This document shows positions 6,699 to 11,527 of a stretch of DNA of 11,527 bases, in pieces. The notes beneath the pieces were generated by a model. That model searched no databases. It saw only the letters and a program-made list of their open reading frames with translations, and was not told the DNA's origin. Position numbers and translations under genes: made by a program. Where the stretch lies: positions 1 through 11,527 of the forward strand of contig JBBDYH010000164.1 in NCBI GenBank assembly GCA_040901795.1, read 5' to 3'. The stretch's first letter is position 1; the number at the start of each line of letters is the position of its first letter. The DNA comes from JBBDYH01 sp040901795 (GTDB lineage: Bacteria > Planctomycetota > Planctomycetia > Pirellulales > JALHPA01).

Positions 6699-7481
6699 TC
6701 AAAAACGGCAAGCCGTGAAGCCGCCATCGACGTAGTAAGCCGCGCCAGTAATAAAACTGCCGGCGCTTCGCGAGAGTAGCAACAGCGTGCAGCCGATCAG
6801 CTCCTCCGCCTCGCCGAAGCGGTTCATTGGCGTACCTGCCATGATGTTCCGTACGCGGTCCTCGGTAAGGATCTTGCGGTTCTGTTCCGCCGGGAAGAAG
6901 CCGGGGCAGATCGCGTTGACGCGGACCTTGAACGGCGCCAGCTCTCGTCCCACATTCTGCGTGAGGCTGACCAGCGCAGCCTTCGACGCCGAGTAGGCAA
7001 TCACCCTCGATAGTGGTTTATCGGAGGTGACGCTGCCAATGTTGAGGATCGCGCCGCCGCGGCCGCTATCGGCCATGTGGCGTCCGAAGATCTGGCAACC
7101 GAAATGCGTGCTTTTCAGGTTCGTATCAAGCACCCGGTCCCAGACATCGTCGGGAAGATCGAAGTAGGCGCTGGCGGCGTTCACGCCTGCCCCGTTGATG
7201 AGCATATCCACCTGGCCCCGGAGCTTGAGCGTCTCGCTGAGGAGCTGTTCGATGGACGACCGGCTGGTCACATCGACCGGCAGAAAAGCCGCGTCTCCGC
7301 CCAGCTTTTTGATGGCATCGACTCGAGCCCGCCCGCGATCCTCGCCGCGACCGGCGACGACGACGAACGCGCCCGCTTGCGCCAGTCCGTCAGCCATCGC
7401 GCCGCACAACACCCCCGTGCCGCCGACGACGACTGCGGTTTGACCGGAGAGACCGAACAGCTTTTCGAGATAGGAGTTCAT
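6699..7481 (-). CDS. SDR-family oxidoreductase, D-mannonate oxidoreductase (fructuronate reductase)-like
   Basis: The product is a 260-residue classical short-chain dehydrogenase. The Rossmann turn is VVVGGTGVLCGAMA (17-30). INGAGVN (95-101), N121 in DTNLKS, S150 in NIGSVTS, and Y163/K167 in YSASK form the catalytic set. NAICPGFFPAEQNRKILT (189-206), TPMNRFGEAEELIG (217-230) and YYVDGGFTA (249-257) resemble the SDR D-mannonate oxidoreductases, which reduce D-fructuronate to D-mannonate. Gluconate 5-dehydrogenase or KduD-like activity remains possible. One oddity: residue 26, normally the last glycine of the turn, is Cys (TGC; a single base change from GGC). The start at 7481 is supported by AGGAAG at 7490-7495. 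The stop is 3 bp before zwf, and gnd lies upstream beyond repeat C. The neighbouring KdgK-like kinase supports a uronate/KDG role, which is inference. Confidence 0.85.
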   Translation of the reverse strand: MNSYLEKLFGLSGQTAVVVGGTGVLCGAMADGLAQAGAFVVVAGRGEDRGRARVDAIKKLGGDAAFLPVDVTSRSSIEQLLSETLKLRGQVDMLINGAGVNAASAYFDLPDDVWDRVLDTNLKSTHFGCQIFGRHMADSGRGGAILNIGSVTSDKPLSRVIAYSASKAALVSLTQNVGRELAPFKVRVNAICPGFFPAEQNRKILTEDRVRNIMAGTPMNRFGEAEELIGCTLLLLSRSAGSFITGAAYYVDGGFTACRF

Positions 7482-7489
7482 ATTAGTTG

Positions 7490-7495
7490 CTTCCT
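7490..7495 (-). promoter_or_regulatory. Shine-Dalgarno sequence for the SDR gene
   Basis: On the minus strand AGGAAG precedes the ATG at 7481 by 8 nt. It lies immediately outside the left edge of repeat C (7497), so the repeat abuts but does not destroy the ribosome binding site. Confidence 0.6.
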
Positions 7496-7496
7496 A

Positions 7497-7582
7497 AACC
7501 GCAGAGGCGCAGAGGCGCGGAGGATGATCCGCGCACCACGTCGACCTCCAATACATCTCTGCGTCTCTGCGACTCCGCGGTT
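7497..7582. repeat. Composite inverted repeat, family C, copy 1 (gnd/SDR gap)
   Basis: The left arm 7497-7523 begins AACCGCAGAGGCGCAGAGGC. The right arm 7556-7582 begins TCTCTGCGTCTCTGCGAC and ends CCGCGGTT. When the right arm is reverse-complemented, 22 of 27 positions agree. The arms consist of imperfect 8-9-nt steps (GCAGAGGC, GCAGAGGC, GCGGAGG). The spacer is 32 nt. The element takes up 86 of the 117 bp between gnd and the SDR gene. A second copy of the family is at 9065-9139. Confidence 0.9.
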
Positions 7583-7598
7583 CAAACAAGGCTCTAGA

Positions 7599-9038
7599 TT
7601 ACTTTGGCTGCCGCCTTTCGCGGATCCAATCCGTATGGAATGTTCCTTCACGGTCGATCCGCTGGTAGGTGTGCGCGCCGAAGTAATCACGTTGTGCCTG
7701 CAGCAAGTTCGCCGGCAAGCGCTCCTGGCGGACGCCGTCGTAGTAGGCCAGCGCAGTCATGAACGCTGGAACCCAGATGCCAAGCTGCGCCGCCGTCACG
7801 ATGACGTTTCGCCAGGCGTCTTGCGCCTTCGCGGTGGCCTCAGCAAAGTAGGGCGCCAAGAGCAGGTTCTGCAGGTCTTTTTTACCGTCGAAGGCTTCCT
7901 TGATCCGCTCCAGGAATCGAGCGCGAATGATGCACCCGCCGCGCCATAACAAGGCGATCGAGCCGTAGTCGAGCGGCCAGTCGTGCTCTTCGGCGGCCGC
8001 CTGAAGCTGCACGTACCCTTGCGCATAGCTGCATATCTTGGAGGCATACAGCGCCTGCCGCACCTGCTCGATGAACTGCTTACGGTCACCCTGATACCGA
8101 CCGCCGGCCGGCCCTTTGAGGACTTTGCTGGCTTGCAGGCGATCCGGTTTGAGCGCTGTCAGTGCACGCGCGTAAACCGCCTCAGTGACCAGCGTGCTCG
8201 GCACGCCCAAATCGAGCGCCAACTGGCTCATCCACTTGCCGGTCCCCTTCGCGCCGGCTGTGTCGAGGATGCGATCGACAAGGTAGTCGCCGGTCTCCTT
8301 ATCCTTGACGCTAAAGATGTCGCGTGTGATCTCGATCAGATAGCTATCCAACTCGCCGCGGTTCCACTCAGTGAATACGTCGTACAGCTCATCGTTCGAG
8401 AGGCCCAACGCGTTCTTCAACACGAAGTACGCTTCGCAGATGAGCTGCATATCGCCGTACTCGATGCCGTTGTGAACCATCTTGACGTAATGGCCGGCGC
8501 CGCGCGGGCCCACCCATTCGCAACAAGGGATGTCATTGTTCCGGCCGACCTTGGCCGCGATGGCCTGGAAAATCGGTTTTACCAATGGCCAGCCATCGAG
8601 CGATCCACCGGGCATCAGACTGGGGCCTTTGAGCGCTCCCTCCTCGCCGCCCGATACCCCCGTGCCGACGTAGAGCAAGCCTTTGCTCTCGACGTATTTG
8701 GTGCGCCGCTCGGTGTTGGTGTAGTGCTCGTTACCGCCGTCGATGATCACATCGCCCGGCTCCAACAGCGGGATGAGCTGGTCAATCAGGCTATCGACGG
8801 CCGGGCCGGCCTTGACCATCATCATCACTTTCCGCGGCCGCGCGAGGTTTTTCACGAGCTCCTCGACCGAGTGGCAGCCGACGAAACGCTTTCCCTTCGC
8901 GCGGCCGGCGATGAGCTTATCCACGACGCTGGTTGTGCGGTTGAAGACCGCCACCTGATAGCCGCGGCTCTCGATGTTAAGCGCCAGGTTCTCGCCCATC
9001 ACGGCAAGGCCAATGAGTCCGAAGTCGCAGTTTGACAT
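7599..9038 (-). CDS. gnd: 6-phosphogluconate dehydrogenase, decarboxylating (NADP-dependent)
   Basis: This enzyme converts 6-phosphogluconate to ribulose 5-phosphate and CO2, producing NADPH. The 479-residue length is that of the long dimeric class. The N-terminal fingerprint is GLIGLAVMGENLALN (7-21). NRTT (33-36) is the usual NADP-preference loop. VKAGPAVD (75-82) and GGNEHY (101-106) follow. The substrate loop is GVSGGEEGALKGPSLMPGG (127-145). Catalytic residues K186, N190 and E193 lie in YVKMVHNGIEYGDM (184-197). AGAKGTGKW (261-269), WRGGCIIRA (365-373) and the C-terminal tail QRDYFGAHTYQRID (449-462) are also diagnostic. The stop is followed by repeat C before the SDR gene; repeat C's second copy lies between its start and the HAD gene. 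No Shine-Dalgarno precedes the ATG at 9038; a TAGAAT hexamer at 9049-9054 is too close to serve as a -10 for a normal leader. Confidence 0.97.
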   Translation of the reverse strand: MSNCDFGLIGLAVMGENLALNIESRGYQVAVFNRTTSVVDKLIAGRAKGKRFVGCHSVEELVKNLARPRKVMMMVKAGPAVDSLIDQLIPLLEPGDVIIDGGNEHYTNTERRTKYVESKGLLYVGTGVSGGEEGALKGPSLMPGGSLDGWPLVKPIFQAIAAKVGRNNDIPCCEWVGPRGAGHYVKMVHNGIEYGDMQLICEAYFVLKNALGLSNDELYDVFTEWNRGELDSYLIEITRDIFSVKDKETGDYLVDRILDTAGAKGTGKWMSQLALDLGVPSTLVTEAVYARALTALKPDRLQASKVLKGPAGGRYQGDRKQFIEQVRQALYASKICSYAQGYVQLQAAAEEHDWPLDYGSIALLWRGGCIIRARFLERIKEAFDGKKDLQNLLLAPYFAEATAKAQDAWRNVIVTAAQLGIWVPAFMTALAYYDGVRQERLPANLLQAQRDYFGAHTYQRIDREGTFHTDWIRERRQPK

Positions 9039-9064
9039 AGTACTACTGATTCTAGGAGAGATGG

Positions 9065-9139
9065 AACCGCAGAGTCGCGGAGGCGCAGAGGAAGCACATA
9101 CTATTAAAGCCGCCGCTGGGTCTGTGCGACGTTGCGGTT
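9065..9139. repeat. Composite inverted repeat, family C, copy 2 (HAD/gnd gap)
   Basis: The left arm 9065-9091 begins AACCGCAGAGTCGCGGAGGC and is close to the arms of the copy at 7497-7582. The right arm is decayed: 9121-9139 (TCTGTGCGACGTTGCGGTT) pairs with the left arm at 14 of 19 positions, mainly at its outer end AACCGC. It fills most of the 103-bp gap between the HAD gene and gnd and ends 2 bp before the HAD stop codon. Confidence 0.75.
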
Positions 9140-9141
9140 AG

Positions 9142-10008
9142 TTACTGTTGCATTTTCCATGGCGGCGTAGCGGGCAGTGCGCGGTCAAACTCATCCAGCA
9201 ACCGGTCCTGGTAATCGCCTGCGAATGTACCGCCGAAAAACCGATCGATGCCTTCTTTGTACAATTGCTGCCAACTCTGATCCTCGGCGCCGGGCATGAT
9301 GGGGAAGAACAGCGCTCCGTTCGCCTGAGCCGCCTGTTGATCACCGGGTGCATCGCCCACCATCAGCGTATGCTGCGATGGATACTTTTTCGCGACGACA
9401 AGGATTTCTTGCTTACTGCCGACTTCCTGGCCGCAAATCGCGGCAACGAAACGGTCGATCTCGTGTTCTTGCCACTCACGCGTAAGCGCCTCGCCCGGCG
9501 TGGCTGAGCAGACGAGCATATCCGCCTTCGGCGCCAACCTTTCCAGGCAGTCGCGCACGAACGGAAACGGAGGTACGCCCCGAACAAACCGCTCGATCTG
9601 GTCGTTTACGGCCAGTGACCAGGACAACGCCTGTTTCAAATCCGGGTCGCCAGTCTGCTCCACGGCTTGCTTCAACGCCGGATTGCCCAGTCTCGTCTCC
9701 TGCTGGATCCATTTGACCAAGCCCTGCGGAATTGCAATCTTGGCGCCGCGAGCCTGCACTTCGGGCCGCTTGCGGAGCCACTCCATCGTCTTGACTACCG
9801 CCGGAAAGCGGTTCGTGCCGCGCCCCTTGCTGTACAAATTGAAGAATTCCCACGTCTCCCGTGCGTACTTGCTGACCGACTGAAGATTGTACGAATTGAT
9901 GAGGTGCGGCGCGAAGCACTCCTTGTGCTTCAGTTCCATCGTGTCGAACGCGCAGCCGTCGGAGTCGATGGCGACCAGGAAGTCGTGCTTTGATACAAAG
10001 TTGATCAT
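9142..10008 (-). CDS. HAD-superfamily phosphatase, substrate unknown
   Basis: The 288-residue product carries all four HAD motifs. Motif I is AIDSDGCAFDTME (13-25), with nucleophile D15 and acid/base D17. Motif II is VCSATP (166-171). Motif III is K199 in GSKQEI. Motif IV is MVGDAPGDQQAA (216-227), with D219 and D223. A large helical cap fills residues about 25-145, between motifs I and II, which is the C1 cap position and is larger than in beta-phosphoglucomutase-like members. It is therefore most likely a soluble, Mg-dependent phosphatase of a small metabolite. No close functional relative can be named. Its position between a KdgK-like kinase and gnd suggests a sugar-acid or sugar phosphate as substrate; this is inference. 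The ATG at 10008 is the only start that retains motif I. No Shine-Dalgarno is seen; instead a repeat hairpin begins 8 nt upstream. Confidence 0.85.
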   Translation of the reverse strand: MINFVSKHDFLVAIDSDGCAFDTMELKHKECFAPHLINSYNLQSVSKYARETWEFFNLYSKGRGTNRFPAVVKTMEWLRKRPEVQARGAKIAIPQGLVKWIQQETRLGNPALKQAVEQTGDPDLKQALSWSLAVNDQIERFVRGVPPFPFVRDCLERLAPKADMLVCSATPGEALTREWQEHEIDRFVAAICGQEVGSKQEILVVAKKYPSQHTLMVGDAPGDQQAAQANGALFFPIMPGAEDQSWQQLYKEGIDRFFGGTFAGDYQDRLLDEFDRALPATPPWKMQQ

Positions 10009-10016
10009 GACGTTCT

Positions 10017-10156
10017 CGTTCCCAGGCTCTGCCTGGGAACGGGGTGACGGGCAGGCTCCGCCTGCCGGAATTGGTTCTCGCTCCTATGGTCTACCGTAGT
10101 TCGTAGCGCGAGGCAGAGCCTCGGGACAGTGCGTTCCCAGGCGGAGCCTGGGAACG
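10017..10156. repeat. Composite palindromic repeat, family E: four hairpins in mirrored order
   Basis: Four perfect hairpins lie in the gap between the kinase and HAD genes. H1 (10017-10041) has an 11-bp stem with arm CGTTCCCAGGC and loop TCT. H2 (10050-10066) has a 7-bp stem, GGCAGGC, and loop TCC. H3 (10109-10123) has a 6-bp stem, CGAGGC, and loop AGA. H4 (10132-10156) has the H1 stem with loop GGA. All share the core GGCTCYGCC, read forward in H1 and H2 and reversed in H3 and H4, so the whole element is an inverted pair of hairpin doublets around a 42-nt spacer. The outer stem bases differ between units yet stay paired. It leaves only 8 bp on each side before the neighbouring genes. Confidence 0.95.
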
Positions 10157-10164
10157 AGTTGACC

Positions 10165-11250
10165 TCACCGCTGGATTCGCGCCGATCCCCCCTTTGCAAA
10201 CTCCTGAACCTGCTCCAACGTCGCCATCGTTGTGTCGCCGGGAAAGGTGGTGAGCAACGCTCCGTGCGCCCAGCCCAGTTTCAGCGCATCTTCGGCTGCC
10301 AGGCCCGTCATCAGACCGTAGAAGAACCCGGCGGCAAATCCATCGCCGCCGCCGACCCGGTCGTACACGTCGAGCTCACTGGTTGGCGCCTGATGGGTCT
10401 TGCCGTTCACCCAGGCGACGGCGCTCCAGCTATGGCGGTTGGTCGTATGGACTTCGCGCAGCGTAGTGGCGACCACTTTGACGTGCGGGTGTTTGGCGGT
10501 CACGCGGTCGATCATCCCGAAGAACGCCGAAGGGTCGAGCTTTGATTTCGCCGCAACCTCCGGGCCGGGAATGCCAAGTCCCTTTTGCAAGTCCTCCTCG
10601 TTGCCTACGATCACATCGACGTATTCCATGATGCGGCCGATGGTTTGCTGCGCCTTGTCCAGTCCGCCCGAGACCTTCCAGATCTTTTCACGGAAGTTGA
10701 GGTCGAACGAGACCACGGCGCCGGCGGCCTTCGCGGCCTGCATCCCTTCGATGATCAGCTCCGGAGTCGTGCTCGACAGCGCCGCAAAGATTCCACCGCT
10801 GTGAAACCAGCGCACACCGCCGGCGAAGATTGTCTTCCAGTCGAAGTCCCCGGGCTTGAGCAACGCGCCGGCTTCGTTCGAACGGTTGTAAAATACCACC
10901 GGCGCCCGCACGCCCAGGCCGCGGTCGCTGTACACGCTGGCGATGTTCGGGCCGCGCACTCCATCGTGCTCGAAGCGCTTATAGAACGGTTGCACGCCCA
11001 TCGCACGCACGCGCTCGTTGATCAGATCGCCGACCGGGTAATCGACCATGGCGGTGGCGATGCCGGTGCGCATACGGAAACAGTCGGCCAGGTTCGCCGC
11101 GACATTGAATTCGCCGCCACTGACATGGATCAAGCACTCGGTCGCTTTGCGAAAGGGGATGATCCCCGTATCGATCCGATGAACGACCGCGCCCAGCGCC
11201 AATAGATCGAGCGCGCCGGTTGGGCGGATATTGAGACCTGAGGAAGGCAT
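10165..11250 (-). CDS. kdgK: PfkB-family sugar kinase, probable 2-dehydro-3-deoxygluconate kinase
   Basis: KdgK phosphorylates 2-keto-3-deoxygluconate with ATP, feeding KDPG aldolase after uronate breakdown. The 361-residue product has both PfkB signatures: GGEFNVAANLA (45-55) near the N-terminus, and DRVGGGDGFAAGFFYGL (297-313), which contains the anion hole and catalytic base D303. VVSFDLNFREKIW (179-191) and VGNEEDL (215-221) are typical of KdgK and related sugar-acid kinases. VVFYNRSNEAGAL (118-130) corresponds to the region where KdgK contacts its substrate. It is longer than the usual 310-340 residues. Fructokinase or 5-dehydro-2-deoxygluconokinase cannot be excluded. It is first in the minus-strand cluster, with a candidate promoter at 11293-11321. 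The ATG at 11250 lacks a Shine-Dalgarno but is the first before the kinase fold. Confidence 0.8.
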   Translation of the reverse strand: MPSSGLNIRPTGALDLLALGAVVHRIDTGIIPFRKATECLIHVSGGEFNVAANLADCFRMRTGIATAMVDYPVGDLINERVRAMGVQPFYKRFEHDGVRGPNIASVYSDRGLGVRAPVVFYNRSNEAGALLKPGDFDWKTIFAGGVRWFHSGGIFAALSSTTPELIIEGMQAAKAAGAVVSFDLNFREKIWKVSGGLDKAQQTIGRIMEYVDVIVGNEEDLQKGLGIPGPEVAAKSKLDPSAFFGMIDRVTAKHPHVKVVATTLREVHTTNRHSWSAVAWVNGKTHQAPTSELDVYDRVGGGDGFAAGFFYGLMTGLAAEDALKLGWAHGALLTTFPGDTTMATLEQVQEFAKGGSARIQR

Positions 11251-11292
11251 GAGCGCACTCGCGAGGGGCCTGGCTAACCCAGAAAACGGCCC

Positions 11293-11321
11293 ATTCTACT
11301 GCCGCACCGCGGGCGCTTCAA
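11293..11321 (-). promoter_or_regulatory. Candidate sigma-70-type promoter for the kinase-led operon
   Basis: On the minus strand TTGAAG (11321-11316) and TAGAAT (11298-11293) are separated by exactly 17 nt. They match the -35 consensus at four of six and the -10 at five of six positions. Transcription would start near 11286 and leave a leader of about 36 nt before the ATG at 11250. It is the only well-spaced pair noticed upstream of the operon; by itself it remains a prediction. Confidence 0.35.
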
Positions 11322-11468
11322 TTGGTCGAGTCATGTCCGACGACTCAATACCACCGGCCACAACAGCCGATAGAATAACGGCCCCATCCGGCACATCCGG
11401 CAGGATCAGGCGAACTTGACCGGCTTGCAAGGTTTCCCTAGAAATACAGATTAGAACCGCTAACAATA

Positions 11469-11527
11469 GTAGCCCGACGCGTAAGCGAGGCCGAATCTGC
11501 CGGTTCCTCGCTCACGCTTCGGGTTAC
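11469..11527. repeat. Composite inverted repeat, family F (touches the window edge)
   Basis: The left arm 11469-11490 begins GTAGCCCGACGCGTAAGCG; the right arm 11506-11527 begins CCTCGCTCACGCTTCGGG. They pair at 19 of 22 positions around a 15-nt loop, so a strong single hairpin is expected. The right arm ends on the last base of the window, so its true boundary is unknown. Nothing coding is seen between the kinase start (11250) and this repeat except the candidate promoter. Confidence 0.85.

Noticed and set aside
5625..6779. Long plus-strand open frame (384 codons) opposite zwf
   Set aside because: It is antisense to the fully supported zwf, shows no protein family features, and is explained by GC-rich codon bias in the real gene.
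7077..7949. Plus-strand open frame spanning the SDR start, repeat C and the gnd end
   Set aside because: It crosses two genes and a repeat, so it cannot be a conserved protein; no motifs.
7983..9035. Long plus-strand open frame (350 codons) opposite gnd
   Set aside because: It mirrors gnd codons and has no recognisable domain; all gnd motifs are on the other strand.
9049..9054. TAGAAT as a -10 box for gnd
   Set aside because: It lies only about 10 bp from the ATG and no -35 at 16-18 bp spacing is present, so a separate gnd promoter is not supported.
10017..10156. CRISPR-like array from four similar units
   Set aside because: The units are hairpins of differing stem sequence in mirrored orientation, with unequal spacers; not direct repeats with regular spacers, and no cas genes nearby.

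Overview
The window looks like chromosomal DNA of a planctomycete, most likely from the Pirellulales. This is inferred from four things: a small Tyr/Pro-rich secreted protein of a type I associate with that group, a remnant of a Gly/Asn/Asp-rich surface protein, starts that mostly lack a Shine-Dalgarno sequence, and a very high density of palindromic intergenic repeats. No ribosomal RNA or other strong taxonomic marker is present, so the assignment is provisional. No tRNA or rRNA gene, CRISPR array, transposase or prophage gene was seen.

Layout. Positions 1-835 (minus) hold the N-terminal 278 residues of homoserine dehydrogenase, cut by the window edge. Positions 836-1806 are a gene-poor scar: a relatively AT-rich stretch, a fragment of an extracellular repeat protein (1128-1398) abutting the C-terminal tail of an M42 peptidase (1399-1617), and a long-armed inverted repeat. 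Positions 1807-2217 (minus) encode a small secreted protein. Next come two convergent tRNA-modification genes, queG (2327-3436, plus) and a dusB-type dihydrouridine synthase (3555-4682, minus). A small His-rich hydrophilic protein (4951-5232, plus) follows, and it converges on zwf.

From 5241 to 11250 all genes are on the minus strand. In transcription order they are a KdgK-like PfkB kinase, a HAD-family phosphatase of unknown substrate, 6-phosphogluconate dehydrogenase (gnd), a D-mannonate oxidoreductase-like SDR, and glucose-6-phosphate dehydrogenase (zwf). The cluster joins the two NADPH-producing dehydrogenases of the oxidative pentose phosphate pathway to enzymes that fit hexuronate/ketodeoxygluconate metabolism. 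6-phosphogluconolactonase, Edd and Eda are not in the window.

The most striking non-coding signal is a set of composite inverted repeats. At least five unrelated sequence families each occur as two facing arms around a short spacer (3417-3535, 4774-4888, 7497-7582 and 9065-9139 of one family, 10017-10156, 11469-11527). They fill nearly all of the larger gaps in the sugar operon; without them the genes would be only about 16-31 bp apart. One of them supplies the last codons and stop of queG. The architecture resembles REPIN/REP-type non-autonomous elements, but no mobilising enzyme is in the window.
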